Source of the DNA: CBDFGT01 sp965247225
GTDB lineage: Bacteria > Pseudomonadota > Alphaproteobacteria > Rhizobiales > Rhizobiaceae
NCBI GenBank assembly: GCA_965247225.1
Contig: CBDFGT010000010.1
Span: 1-64,000, forward strand
Reading direction: 5' to 3'
DNA length: 64,000 nt
Shown piece by piece: positions 17,455 through 26,665 of this stretch. Both the position numbers and the translations under genes were made by a program. Each line of letters begins with the position of its first letter. Position 1 is the first letter of the stretch. The notes under the pieces were generated by a model, which saw nothing but the letters and a program-made list of their open reading frames with translations, had not been told where the DNA came from and did not search any database.

Positions 17455-17580
17455 ATCAATGTCCCTTGTTGTTCAAATCTTGTGTGTGCCTATCGCATAG
17501 GCTGCTTTCCGGTTCAAGCATCTGTGGGGGTGCAGGAACACAAGTTCGGTAACATTGTGTCGTCGGGAGATAGAAAACGT

Positions 17581-17613
17581 TAGGCCGGGGAAGCCCCTGG
17601 CCGGTCCGGCCTA
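17581..17613 (-). terminator. Intrinsic terminator of the dnaJ-like gene
   Basis: Perfect arms TAGGCCGG (17581-17588) and CCGGCCTA (17606-17613) overlap the dnaJ-like stop codon. On the minus strand the hairpin is followed by ACGTTTTC, a short U-rich tail. Confidence 0.6.
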
Positions 17614-18633
17614 AAGAAACAGGCCCTCGCGCAGCGATCGCATCAGGTCGGTCACCTTGCTGTCCGGGTGGTCCCACAGCATCACGCGCACATCCACCAG
17701 AAGATCACCGCGCTGGCCGGAAGCCATCGGCAGGCCCTGGCCTTTCACCGTCAGCGTCCTGTCAGATCCGGACCACGGCGGAATGACAAGTCTGGAAAGA
17801 CCGTCCGGTGTGTCCACCATCGTTTCGCAGCCAAGGACAGCATTTTCAATATCAACAGGCAGAACAATGCGCAGATGATAGCCGTCCGGTTTGAAAAGAG
17901 GGTGTGGTGCAATCCGCACCCGCGCCACAACATCCCCGCGTTCCATGCCCGGAAAACGGAAGCCGACATCGGGCAAACGAATGGCCTGGCCGTCGGTTAC
18001 CCCTTGCGGCAAGGTGATTTTCATGGATTTTCCGTCAGGCAGTTCTGCGACCGCGCGGTTTCCGGTGAGCAGATCCTCAATGGAAACAGTGATATCAACG
18101 AGCAGATCCGGAGCCTTTTCCGGCATTTCCGTTGCCCGTGTCAGCTTGCGCAGCAGGCTGGCGAATAATTCCGCAGCACCCGGCACGGGCCGGCGCACCG
18201 CCTCTTCCTGCATTTCGGACGGTCCCTCGCCGGCACCTCTCTCTGCCCTGCGGCCGGCTTCTTCTCCCTTGCCGAAAATCCGGCTGATAATGTCTTCAGC
18301 ACTTTCCCGCGAAGATTCCGGTTTGCCTGCCTCACTCTCCGCCTTCCGTTGCTTCAGCGCATCGGCCTGTCGTGCCTGTTCACGCTGTTCCATGATGGTC
18401 GGCTTGCGGCGGCGCATCTCCTGGCGCGATTGTTCCTGATCATACTGGCTGCGTTTCTTCGGATCGCGCAACACATCGTAGGCTTTGCCCGCTTCGGTAA
18501 AGCGCGCATTGGCCTGCGGGTCATCCTTGTTCATATCCGGATGAACGGCTTTCGCCATGGCCCGCCATGCGGACTTTATCTCTTCCGGTCCGGCAGATCT
18601 GGAAACGCCCAGGACAGAATAGGGATCGCGCAT
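17611..18633 (-). CDS. DnaJ-like co-chaperone (CbpA/DjlA-type J domain plus C-terminal domain)
   Basis: A 340-residue J-domain protein without the zinc-finger of classical DnaJ. The J domain is at residues 3-66 with the HPD motif in KAVHPDMNKDD (needed to stimulate DnaK). A charged Q/R/E-rich linker covers residues 70-150, and a substrate-binding C-terminal domain follows (ITVSIEDLLTG, GVTDGQAIRLP, GDVVARVRI, GDLLVDVRV). It is single, with a terminator on its stop and a CtrA-like palindrome upstream. Confidence 0.9.
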   Translation of the reverse strand: MRDPYSVLGVSRSAGPEEIKSAWRAMAKAVHPDMNKDDPQANARFTEAGKAYDVLRDPKKRSQYDQEQSRQEMRRRKPTIMEQREQARQADALKQRKAESEAGKPESSRESAEDIISRIFGKGEEAGRRAERGAGEGPSEMQEEAVRRPVPGAAELFASLLRKLTRATEMPEKAPDLLVDITVSIEDLLTGNRAVAELPDGKSMKITLPQGVTDGQAIRLPDVGFRFPGMERGDVVARVRIAPHPLFKPDGYHLRIVLPVDIENAVLGCETMVDTPDGLSRLVIPPWSGSDRTLTVKGQGLPMASGQRGDLLVDVRVMLWDHPDSKVTDLMRSLREGLFL

Positions 18634-18693
18634 GTACGAATACCGGCAGGTTGGGTTGAGGAAGGCATTGCAATCGCGCCACTCTTTCAGAAA

Positions 18694-18716
18694 AGTGTTA
18701 ACCTTTCGTTAACACT
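18694..18716. promoter_or_regulatory. Perfect palindrome containing TTAA-N7-TTAA (CtrA-like site)
   Basis: Arms AGTGTTAAC (18694-18702) and GTTAACACT (18708-18716) enclose CTTTC. The core TTAA-N7-TTAA (18698-18712) equals the CtrA full-site consensus. It lies about 65-80 bp upstream of the dnaJ-like start. On the minus strand it is followed by TTTTC, so it could instead be a weak terminator for the lipoprotein gene. Confidence 0.5.
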
Positions 18717-18762
18717 ATTTTGCCGGTTCGTGGCGACCCCGGCGTGTGGCGACCCGGAAAAA

Positions 18763-19167
18763 TCAGCCCTGCTTGTCAAAGTTCAGCAGCGTCCATTGTC
18801 CGCTTCCGGTCAGGCATGCCTTTCCCGCGAAACTGTCAACACCCGTATAGGAATGGCGGGTGGTGCGGAAATCACGGCAGATGACGTTATTGTCCCGCGT
18901 CTCGGAAATGCTGCTGATCACACCGGCACTGCCTGTGTAAGGATTGGCCCAGGGAGAGGGGGAATTTCCGAGTTTTGCAAGATCAAGGGAGCTGGCGGCA
19001 TGCATGGCGGTCATTTCGTCCGACTGCGCGGCGGCCATGTCGCGTGCCGGAATGGACCCTGTCTTGAGCGACGTGTCGATCCCTGACGTTCCGAAGAAAT
19101 CGCCGTCGCTCATGCAGCCGCTGAGAAGCGGCACACAAACAACAGCCAACGTCAAAAACCTCTCCAA
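18763..19167 (-). CDS. RT0821/Lpp0805-like surface lipoprotein
   Basis: A small outer-membrane or periplasmic lipoprotein of about 134 residues. The lipobox LLSGC follows a short hydrophobic signal (residues about 4-16). The C-terminal CRDFRTTRHSYTGVDSFAG and CLTGSGQWTLL match the family's repeated Cys-containing ending. No ATG precedes the signal peptide within reach. The best start is TTG at 19167 (preceded by GGGGGCAGGAC), giving an N-terminus with charged E-R residues; longer in-frame starts run into the pdxH promoter. Function unknown. Confidence 0.68.
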   Translation of the reverse strand: MERFLTLAVVCVPLLSGCMSDGDFFGTSGIDTSLKTGSIPARDMAAAQSDEMTAMHAASSLDLAKLGNSPSPWANPYTGSAGVISSISETRDNNVICRDFRTTRHSYTGVDSFAGKACLTGSGQWTLLNFDKQG

Positions 19168-19255
19168 GTCCTGCCCCCTTGTTTCGCAGTCAGGCTTTGC
19201 TATGTGTTGCAGCAGACAGCTGCAAAACAACGCTCCAACGCATTGGACCACCAAT

Positions 19256-19876
19256 ATGACGGAAAATGGGTTAACAACCGGTGACTTTACGCAGGAAAAT
19301 GAACCTTTCGCCCTGTTCGGCGCATGGCTGAAGGAAGCAGAAGCCAGCGAGATCAACGATCCCAACGCTGTTGCAATGGCCACAGTCGACGGGGATGGAC
19401 TGCCGAATGTGCGCATGGTCCTGCTCAAGGGGGTTGATAGCCATGGCTTTGTTTTCTATACAAATCTCGGCAGTCAAAAGGGTCAGGAGCTGCAGGCGCA
19501 CATGAAGGCTGCCATGTGTTTTCACTGGAAGTCCCTGCGCCGTCAGGTCCGGGTGCGCGGGCCTGTGGAAATGGTGACAGATGAAGAGGCCGATGCCTAT
19601 TACAAGACCCGGTCGCGCGGAAGCCGCATCGGTGCCTGGGCTTCAAAACAGTCGCGCGAGCTTGAAAGCCGCTTTGCCCTGGAAAAGGCTGTCGCGGTTT
19701 TTACCGCCAAATTCGGTCTGGGTGACATTCCGAGACCCGACCACTGGTCCGGTTTCCGTATCGTGCCAACCTCGATCGAGTTCTGGAAAGATGGCGCGTT
19801 CCGTCTGCATGATCGTATTGAATTCCGGCGCGGGGATGCGAAAGAGGCGTGGAGCAAGGTGCGTATGTACCCCTGA
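19256..19876 (+). CDS. pdxH: Pyridoxamine 5'-phosphate oxidase
   Basis: This FMN enzyme oxidises pyridoxamine/pyridoxine 5'-phosphate to pyridoxal 5'-phosphate. About 206 residues from the ATG at 19256 (MTENGLTTGDF). FMN- and substrate-binding blocks are clear: VRMVLLKGVDSHGFVFYTN, WKSLRRQVRVRG, SRGSRIGAWASKQS, and the C-terminal RIEFRR and WSKVRMYP. The frame is open further upstream, but that part is antisense to the lipoprotein. It ends 3 bp from the convergent EAL gene. Confidence 0.96.
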   Translation: MTENGLTTGDFTQENEPFALFGAWLKEAEASEINDPNAVAMATVDGDGLPNVRMVLLKGVDSHGFVFYTNLGSQKGQELQAHMKAAMCFHWKSLRRQVRVRGPVEMVTDEEADAYYKTRSRGSRIGAWASKQSRELESRFALEKAVAVFTAKFGLGDIPRPDHWSGFRIVPTSIEFWKDGAFRLHDRIEFRRGDAKEAWSKVRMYP

Positions 19877-19879
19877 AAA

Positions 19880-21247
19880 TCAAGGGGTTTTATAAGAATT
19901 TTCGGAAGCGAATGCCTGTGTCCAGGCCATGAAGTCATCCCTGGCCAGTGGCCTGCACCAGTAATAGCCCTGGGCCACGTCGCAGCCTGCATCTTTGGCA
20001 CGGTTGCGGTCCACCGGAGTTTCCACGCCTTCTGCTACAGCGTCCATGCCCAGTTCGTGCGCCATGGCCACCATGGCGCGCAGCAGGGACGCGGCCCTTG
20101 GATTGTCCTCGATATTTTTCACAAACACCCGGTCAATCTTCAGCGTCTTGATCGGCAGATGTGCCAGGTGGGTAAATCCGAGATGACCGCTGCCAAAATC
20201 GTCAATCACAATGCCAACGCCCATGGTGTGCAACGCCATCAGACTGTCTTCAATCGCATGGGAGTGCGCGTTGATCAGCGCCTCGGTAATCTCGAATTCC
20301 AGCACATTCGGGTTGCAATGATGCGCGTCCGGCAACGCGCGCACCCTGTTCAGGAATGTGGTATCCACAAGCGGTGCGCAGGACAAATTGACAGATACCG
20401 TATGGCTGTGCCCGGACTGTGTATTCCACGCGCTCACAAATGCGCAGGCATCGTCCAGAACGAGGTCGCTGATGGGCAAAATCAGGCCCGTCGCTTCGGC
20501 CATGGGCAGAAACATCGAGGGCGGAATATGTCCGCGCCTGGGGTGCTTCCAGCGGATCAGCGCCTCGGCACCGACAATCCGGTTACTGGCAAGACAAATC
20601 TTCGGCTGGAAAAACGTCGTAAATTCTCCCGCTTCAATGCCGCGGCGGATATCGTCTTCAAGGCGATAGCCTGAATCCTGCAACTGGAGGGGCGCTGTTT
20701 TCAGTTCGGCTGCCGCGCCGGAACCGGAATCGGTCGCGGCCTTCTGGGTGTCATCGAAAGCAACGGCGGCCTCCCGGTTCTGGACACGCGGCAACTTGCG
20801 AATGGACAGGACGCCGGTCAATTCGCGGCTGGCAGATTTCACGGCGGTTTTCACGGTGACGACATCGTTCCATTCCTGGCCTTCTTTGGTATAGAACGGG
20901 CGCCTGGTCTCCACCGGATGTGCGGACAGCATCGCCTGCATGTCATTTTTCACAATGGCATCGGCAATGGTGCGCGAAAAGAGATCATGGTCGGTTTTTC
21001 CGATAATCTCCTGTTCGGAAAATCCGGAAAATGCCTCAAAGGCGGCGTTGCAAAGAAGATAACGGCACCTTGTATCCTTCAGCCAGATCGGGTCGGAAAC
21101 AATATCGAATACAGCATGCAGGACATCCAGAAAAAAGTCCTGTTCACAATCGGTGATGGCCTCACGCGGCACATCGGTAATGTTGCCGGGCGTCTCCGCG
21201 ACTGTTTCCTCACGGGGATCAGAAACAGGAAATCGTGTCACTCCCAT
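19880..21247 (-). CDS. Cytosolic PAS-EAL c-di-GMP phosphodiesterase
   Basis: A 455-residue protein without membrane segments. A PAS domain (about 40-160; DPIWLKDTRCRYLLCN, FSGFSEQEIIGKTDHDLF) is joined to an EAL domain (about 200-445). Catalytic elements are intact: GAEALIRWKHP, EITEALIN, VIDDFGSGHLG, KIDRVFVK and VAEGVET. There is no GGDEF domain, so it should only hydrolyse c-di-GMP to pGpG. It is monocistronic and convergent with pdxH. Confidence 0.92.
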   Translation of the reverse strand: MGVTRFPVSDPREETVAETPGNITDVPREAITDCEQDFFLDVLHAVFDIVSDPIWLKDTRCRYLLCNAAFEAFSGFSEQEIIGKTDHDLFSRTIADAIVKNDMQAMLSAHPVETRRPFYTKEGQEWNDVVTVKTAVKSASRELTGVLSIRKLPRVQNREAAVAFDDTQKAATDSGSGAAAELKTAPLQLQDSGYRLEDDIRRGIEAGEFTTFFQPKICLASNRIVGAEALIRWKHPRRGHIPPSMFLPMAEATGLILPISDLVLDDACAFVSAWNTQSGHSHTVSVNLSCAPLVDTTFLNRVRALPDAHHCNPNVLEFEITEALINAHSHAIEDSLMALHTMGVGIVIDDFGSGHLGFTHLAHLPIKTLKIDRVFVKNIEDNPRAASLLRAMVAMAHELGMDAVAEGVETPVDRNRAKDAGCDVAQGYYWCRPLARDDFMAWTQAFASENSYKTP

Positions 21248-21408
21248 CAGCGCAATCCTGCAATCTCTGCCAAATCAGTGGTCTGTCCTGATCATCACAG
21301 AAACCGCAAGACAATGCAAAGGGCGCAAAAGTTCAGGCAAACACAATCCCGTGAGCGGATAGGGAACTGCTGGTCAGCGCCCCGTCGCCGTGCAGCGCCG
21401 TTTGACTG

Positions 21409-22824
21409 TCAGGTGCGTGTGCCGCCCACGGTCACCTGGTCCATGCGCAAATGCGGCTGGCCGACACCGACGGGCACACTCTGCCCCGCCTTGCCGCACA
21501 TGCCGATACCGGTATCCAGCTTCATGTCATTGCCGACCATGGAAATCCGCTGCATGGATTCAGGGCCATTGCCGATCAGCATGGCACCTTTCACCGGGGC
21601 ACCGATTTTGCCATTCTCGATCAGATAGGCTTCGGTGCAGCCGAACACGAATTTTCCGGATGTGATATCCACCTGGCCGCCGCCGAAAGACACGGCATAA
21701 AGACCGTTTTTCACGGACGCGATAATCTCTTCCGGCGTCTTGTCTCCGCCCAGCATATAAGTGTTGGTCATGCGCGGCATCGGCTGGTGTGCATAGGACT
21801 GGCGACGACCGTTGCCGGTTGGTGCAACGCCCATCAGGCGGGCGTTCTGGCGATCCTGCATATAGCCTGTCAGCCTGCCGTCATCAATCAGCACATTATA
21901 GCCCGACGGCGTGCCTTCATCATCCACGCTCAGCGAGCCGCGCCGCCCTTCCATCGTGCCGTCATCAACAACGGTCACACCCCTGGCAGCCACCATCTGG
22001 CCCATAAGGCCCGCAAAGGCGGATGTTTTCTTGCGGTTGAAATCGCCTTCCAGCCCGTGGCCGACGGCTTCATGCAGCATCACGCCCGGCCAGCCGGAGG
22101 ACAGAACCAAATCCATGGTGCCGGCGGGGGCCTCTATGGCCTCCAGATTGACAAGGGCCTGGCGAAGCGCCTCGTCTGCGCCCTTCTGCCAGCTTGTGGT
22201 TTCCAGAAATTCACCAAAGCCGCGTCGCCCGCCAAAGCCGAACGAGCCGCTTTCCTGACGGTCGCCGGAGCCAGCCACAACCGAAATGTTCACCCGGGTC
22301 ATCGGACGGATATCGCGCACCAGATGACCGTCGGCACGCAAAATTTCCACCACCTGCCAGCCGGCAGAAATATTGGCCGTCACCTGCCGCACCTTGCTGT
22401 CTTTTCCCCGGATATAGGCATCAATCGACTGGAGAATGCCGACCTTTTCCTCAAATGTCGGAGAGCCGATCGGATTTTCGTCCCCGTAAAGCTTTGTGTT
22501 GGTGCGGGCAGGGGCCGCCGTATAGGTTCCGCTGTAGCCGCGGGTCACGGCTGAGACGGCATCGGCAGCGCGCCTGAGTGCACCTTGCGACAGGTCACCC
22601 GCATGCGCAAATCCTGTGGCCTCACCGGCAACGGAGCGCAGGCCGAAGCCCTGCTCGGTATTGAAACTGCCCCCTTTCAGGCGGCCATTGTCAAAGGTCA
22701 GCGATTCAGCCTGTGCATGCTCGATGAAAAGCTCGCCGTCATCAGAATTTTTGAGCGCATCGGCCACAATAGCGCGGATTGTGGCCTCGTCGCAGTCAAA
22801 CAGGCTTGAAAGATCGGTATTCAT
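21409..22824 (-). CDS. tldD: Metalloprotease TldD
   Basis: TldD pairs with PmbA/TldE (not in this window) to form a zinc protease that degrades unfolded peptides and matures some modified peptides. About 471 residues. The metal-site helix MLHEAVGHGLEGD carries HExxxH, and GCTEAYLIENGKI and the N-terminal fold are typical. The start MNTDLSSLFDC at 22824 fits the family; in-frame ATGs at 22839 and 22884 add non-family residues. Confidence 0.95.
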   Translation of the reverse strand: MNTDLSSLFDCDEATIRAIVADALKNSDDGELFIEHAQAESLTFDNGRLKGGSFNTEQGFGLRSVAGEATGFAHAGDLSQGALRRAADAVSAVTRGYSGTYTAAPARTNTKLYGDENPIGSPTFEEKVGILQSIDAYIRGKDSKVRQVTANISAGWQVVEILRADGHLVRDIRPMTRVNISVVAGSGDRQESGSFGFGGRRGFGEFLETTSWQKGADEALRQALVNLEAIEAPAGTMDLVLSSGWPGVMLHEAVGHGLEGDFNRKKTSAFAGLMGQMVAARGVTVVDDGTMEGRRGSLSVDDEGTPSGYNVLIDDGRLTGYMQDRQNARLMGVAPTGNGRRQSYAHQPMPRMTNTYMLGGDKTPEEIIASVKNGLYAVSFGGGQVDITSGKFVFGCTEAYLIENGKIGAPVKGAMLIGNGPESMQRISMVGNDMKLDTGIGMCGKAGQSVPVGVGQPHLRMDQVTVGGTRT

Positions 22825-22929
22825 GGCAGGTTTTCCCATGTTTGAAACGGAACCCTGTAGGTAATCGCCGCCACCTTCAGGCACAAGGGGCCGCTTTGGA
22901 TGTGTATGGCGACCGTGAAAAGCATCGGT

Positions 22930-23469
22930 TCATGGCAGGGCGTCGTATCCTTCGCCAAAGCCTTTCAGGTCAACCGGAATGCCGATACCTTCCTCCGGTG
23001 TCTGGAAAACGATGAATGTGGCAGTGGCACCGGCCCGCAAGGTTTTCAAGAGCGCTTCTTCCAGCACAACTTCGGCATAGCAGCCATCTGCAAAACAGCG
23101 CACGAAATAGGCGCGGCCAATGTCCTTGTTGTCCACATTCAGCCCCAGGCCATTCGGCAGCAACACGCCTAGCGGTGCCAGGACGCGCAGGATCCTGGAC
23201 TTGCGGTCGGCTGTTTTCAGGATCACCACAGACAGGCCCACTTCCGGACGGTCTTCGGCAATCACATTCTGCATCATGGCGCACTGTTCTTCCTTGGCAC
23301 CGGCCGGGCGGTCGCAGACAATCGACCATGCACCATGTGTGGACTTCACAGTTCCGGGCTGCTGGGCTGCCATCGCCCTGTCGCCGCTTGCACACAGGCC
23401 GAAACCGTAAGAAGCAGCGAGAATTGCCGCTGGAATGACGGAAAACCGCCTGGCAGAGAACATGCCCAT
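22930..23469 (-). CDS. Invasion-associated locus B (IalB) family protein
   Basis: A 179-residue exported protein with a signal peptide (residues 1-34, ending near AMA). The IalB domain shows HGAWSIVCDRP, QCAMMQNV, GLSVVIL, LPNGLGLNVD and YFVRCFADGCYAEVVL with paired Cys residues. The family takes its name from Bartonella invasion factors, but is widespread in free-living Hyphomicrobiales, where the role is unclear. It follows an independent promoter region and is not coupled to tldD. Confidence 0.88.
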   Translation of the reverse strand: MGMFSARRFSVIPAAILAASYGFGLCASGDRAMAAQQPGTVKSTHGAWSIVCDRPAGAKEEQCAMMQNVIAEDRPEVGLSVVILKTADRKSRILRVLAPLGVLLPNGLGLNVDNKDIGRAYFVRCFADGCYAEVVLEEALLKTLRAGATATFIVFQTPEEGIGIPVDLKGFGEGYDALP

Positions 23470-23903
23470 GTAAACCCTCTCAACTGCGAATCATTGTTTG
23501 CATTCTTGAAGCGATGGATCGGAAAATGGAAGAGCAAGTCCCGGATTTCGTGTGCTGCAAACCACAGTTTCAGCCAACCACGGCAAATTTGGGACGGGTG
23601 ACGTCCTTGCGCGACAAAACAATTCTTGACAATTCCTGGTGCCCCGCACCCTCGTGATTGCAGGGCGTCTGTCAGGAAAACAGGGTATGCGCCGCAAACA
23701 AAGGCAGCAGGAAAGCTTTTGAAAGACTGTGAAAAGCCGTGCACTTGCGTCTTTGCGCAAAAATGCCGCATCAACAACGGTGGACAGGTGTTGCAGCCAC
23801 TGGAAATCTGTGGTTTTAAACGCTAATCATAGCAAGGATTCTGTGCTATTGTTTGATCGAGATCAAATTAAGGCGCGAAACAGGCATCGGGGAGATTACG
23901 TAC
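23470..23903. other. Intergenic region upstream of the aa3 oxidase operon
   Basis: No convincing gene lies in these 434 bp; open stretches on both strands lack family features and Shine-Dalgarno sequences. The right part carries the ctaC control region, including the FNR/FixK-type box listed separately. The left part should hold the ialB-like promoter. Confidence 0.5.
23853..23866 (+). promoter_or_regulatory. FNR/FixK-type box upstream of ctaC
   Basis: The sequence TTGATCGAGATCAA is a perfect TTGAT-N4-ATCAA palindrome, the consensus for FNR/FixK/FnrN regulators. It lies 37 bp before the ctaC start, just after a TATTGT hexamer (23847-23852) that could be the -10. That position suits repression at low oxygen. 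Confidence 0.7.
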
Positions 23904-24782
23904 GTGAGAAACAAAGTCTATGCAGGTCTGGCGACGCTTGCCTGTCTGCTGTCCGCATCGTCCGCATTTGCGGACCAGCCGGTTGCGTGGGGCCATGAGT
24001 TCCAGCCACCCGCGACTGCGATCATGCAGCAGATCGAGTGGTTCAATGTGTATACATTGTGGTTCATCATTCCCATAACGCTGTTTGTCCTTGCCCTGCT
24101 GGTTTTTGTTGTTGTCAAGTTCCGTGCCTCAGCCAATCCTGTTCCCTCAAGGGTGAGCCACAACACAGCCATCGAGGTCGTGTGGACCATCGCTCCTGTC
24201 ATTATCCTTCTGGCCATCGCCATTCCGTCATTCCAGCTTCTGACGGCGCAGTACACGCCCGGCGAAGAGCCTGCGCTGACGGTGAAGGCATCGGGCAACC
24301 AGTGGTACTGGTCCTACGAATACCAGCAGGAAACCCCTTTGAGCTTTGATTCCCTGATGCTGGCAGAGGCGGATCGCGCCAAGGCCGGCAAGGAAGACAA
24401 GGCGGCCTATCCGCGCCTTCTGGCCGTGGACAACGAGATGGTTGTTCCTGTGAACAAGACCGTTCGTGTCCTGGTGACCGGCAATGACGTGATCCACGCA
24501 TTTGCCATGCCGGCTTTCGGCATCAAGATCGATGCTGTGCCGGGTCGTATAAATGAGACCTGGTTCAGGGCGACGCGCGAGGGCCTGTATTACGGCCAGT
24601 GTTCGGAGCTTTGCGGCAAGGATCATGCCTTCATGCCGATCGCGATCCGCGTGGTCAGCCAGGAAAATTATGACAAGTGGCTGAGTGCTGCAGCAACCAG
24701 TCTGGGTGATGCAAACAAGGCACTGATGGCAAAGGTTGACAGTCCCGCGACTGTTGATATTGCCAGGAACACCGCACAATAA
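23904..24782 (+). CDS. ctaC: Cytochrome c oxidase subunit II (aa3 type)
   Basis: This subunit accepts electrons from cytochrome c through the binuclear CuA centre. A signal peptide (ending SSAFA) is followed by two membrane helices (about residues 45-115) and a periplasmic cupredoxin domain. CuA ligands are in DVIHAF and CSELCGKDHAFM. About 292 residues. I chose the GTG at 23904, with GGGGAG 9 bases upstream; the ATG-less extension to 23853 would overlap the FNR box. First gene of the oxidase cluster. Confidence 0.95.
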   Translation: MRNKVYAGLATLACLLSASSAFADQPVAWGHEFQPPATAIMQQIEWFNVYTLWFIIPITLFVLALLVFVVVKFRASANPVPSRVSHNTAIEVVWTIAPVIILLAIAIPSFQLLTAQYTPGEEPALTVKASGNQWYWSYEYQQETPLSFDSLMLAEADRAKAGKEDKAAYPRLLAVDNEMVVPVNKTVRVLVTGNDVIHAFAMPAFGIKIDAVPGRINETWFRATREGLYYGQCSELCGKDHAFMPIAIRVVSQENYDKWLSAAATSLGDANKALMAKVDSPATVDIARNTAQ

Positions 24783-24802
24783 GTACCGGGGAGCACCGAA
24801 CC

Positions 24803-26467
24803 ATGGCAGGATATTCCGCCCACGATCACGCGCATGACGATCACGGTCATGAGGATCACGCACACAAGCCAGCCGGTTTCTTTACCCGCTGGTTCTTTTC
24901 CACCAACCACAAGGATATCGGCACCCTCTACCTGATCTTTGCCATCATGGCCGGTATCGTTGGCGGTGCCCTCTCGGTTGCCATGCGCATGGAGCTGCAG
25001 GAGCCGGGCATCCAGATCTTCCATGGTCTGGCAGCCATGATGTACGGTTCTGCAGATCAGGCAGGCCAGCTCTATAACGTCTTTACCACGGCCCACGCCC
25101 TCATCATGATCTTCTTCATGGTCATGCCCGCGCTGATTGGCGGTTTTGCCAACTGGATGATCCCGATCATGATCGGCGCTCCCGACATGGCCTTCCCCCG
25201 CCTCAACAATATTTCCTTCTGGCTCATTGTTCCGGCCTTCCTGTTGCTGATCATGTCCATGTTTGTGGATGGCCCTGCCGGTTCATACGGTGTGGGTGGC
25301 GGCTGGACACTGTATCCGCCGCTTTCGACCTCCGGAACACCCGGTCCTGCCGTGGATCTGGCCATTCTGGCGCTGCATATTGCCGGTGCCTCGTCGATTC
25401 TCGGTGCCATCAACTTCATCACCACCATCCTCAACATGCGTGCGCCCGGCATGACGCTGCACAAGATGCCGCTGTTTGCGTGGTCGGTGCTGATCACCGC
25501 CTTCCTGCTGCTCCTGTCCCTGCCGGTTCTGGCCGGTGGCATCACCATGCTTCTGACAGACCGCAATTTCGGCACGTCTTTCTTCGCGCCGGATGCGGGT
25601 GGTGATCCGATCCTGTTCCAGCACCTGTTCTGGTTCTTCGGCCATCCGGAAGTCTACATTCTGATCCTGCCCGGGTTCGGCATTATCAGCCACATCATTT
25701 CCACCTTCTCGCGCAAGCCGGTCTTCGGGTATCTCGGCATGGCCTATGCCATGGTTGCCATCGGTGCCGTCGGCTTCATCGTCTGGGCGCACCACATGTA
25801 TACAACCGGTCTGTCGCTGCAGACCCAGCGTTACTTCGTGTTTGCCACCATGGTGATCGCGGTTCCGACAGGTGTGAAGATCTTCTCGTGGATTGCCACA
25901 ATGTGGGGCGGTTCCATCACCTTCCGCACACCGATGATCTGGGCGATCGGCTTTATCTTCCTGTTCACCGTCGGGGGTGTGACAGGCGTGCAGCTGGCCA
26001 ATGCCGGTCTCGACCGTTCCATGCAGGACACCTATTACGTCGTGGCCCATTTCCACTACGTTCTCTCGCTCGGTGCCGTGTTTGCAATCTTTGCCGCCTG
26101 GTATTACTGGTTCCCGAAAATGACCGGTTACATGTACAGTGAATGGATTGGCAACCTGCATTTCTGGGTGATGTTCATCGGTGTGAACATGGTGTTCTTC
26201 CCGCAGCATTTCCTGGGCCTGCAGGGCATGCCGCGCCGTTATATCGACTATCCGGATGCTTTCGCCGGGTGGAACATGGTGTCATCCTACGGTTCCTACA
26301 TTTCGGCCGTTGCCGTTGTGATCTTCCTGGTCGGTGTGTTCGAGGCCTTTGCCCGCAAGCGCGTCGCCGGTGACAATCCCTGGGGTGTCGGTGCCGATAC
26401 GCTGGAATGGACACTGTCGTCTCCGCCGCCCCATCACCAGTGGGAACAGCTGCCACGCATCCGGTAA
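24803..26467 (+). CDS. ctaD: Cytochrome c oxidase subunit I (aa3 type)
   Basis: This 554-residue, twelve-helix subunit holds heme a and the heme a3-CuB site and pumps protons. A His-rich N-terminal tail precedes FFSTNHKDIGTLYL. HPEVYILILPGFG carries the CuB His and the cross-linked Tyr, WAHHMYTTG the His pair, and VVAHFHYVLS the heme ligands. The D-channel motif region MIFFMVMPALIGGFANW is intact. It lies 20 bp after ctaC in the same operon. Confidence 0.98.
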   Translation: MAGYSAHDHAHDDHGHEDHAHKPAGFFTRWFFSTNHKDIGTLYLIFAIMAGIVGGALSVAMRMELQEPGIQIFHGLAAMMYGSADQAGQLYNVFTTAHALIMIFFMVMPALIGGFANWMIPIMIGAPDMAFPRLNNISFWLIVPAFLLLIMSMFVDGPAGSYGVGGGWTLYPPLSTSGTPGPAVDLAILALHIAGASSILGAINFITTILNMRAPGMTLHKMPLFAWSVLITAFLLLLSLPVLAGGITMLLTDRNFGTSFFAPDAGGDPILFQHLFWFFGHPEVYILILPGFGIISHIISTFSRKPVFGYLGMAYAMVAIGAVGFIVWAHHMYTTGLSLQTQRYFVFATMVIAVPTGVKIFSWIATMWGGSITFRTPMIWAIGFIFLFTVGGVTGVQLANAGLDRSMQDTYYVVAHFHYVLSLGAVFAIFAAWYYWFPKMTGYMYSEWIGNLHFWVMFIGVNMVFFPQHFLGLQGMPRRYIDYPDAFAGWNMVSSYGSYISAVAVVIFLVGVFEAFARKRVAGDNPWGVGADTLEWTLSSPPPHHQWEQLPRIR

Positions 26468-26486
26468 ATGGCAGCCCGACATCCGG

Positions 26487-26508
26487 AAGCCGCCTGCGGG
26501 CGGCTTTC
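26487..26508 (+). terminator. Hairpin between ctaD and ctaB
   Basis: Arms AAGCCGCC (26487-26494) and GGCGGCTT (26499-26506) with a TGCG loop are followed by only a few T residues. This could be a partial terminator or an mRNA-stabilising hairpin that sets ctaCD above ctaB expression. Confidence 0.5.
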
Positions 26509-26665
26509 ACCCTGTGATGCATGTCATGCTGGCATGTGTTGCAGTTTTGCGAAAAAAAATATGAAAAAACAATAGCTTGAAGCCTGGTATGTGAATCTGG
26601 AAGATCGCGGCAGGCTTCAGGCAATCTCGCAGCCAATCTGGCAGGCGTTGTGTAAGGTCAAGTTT

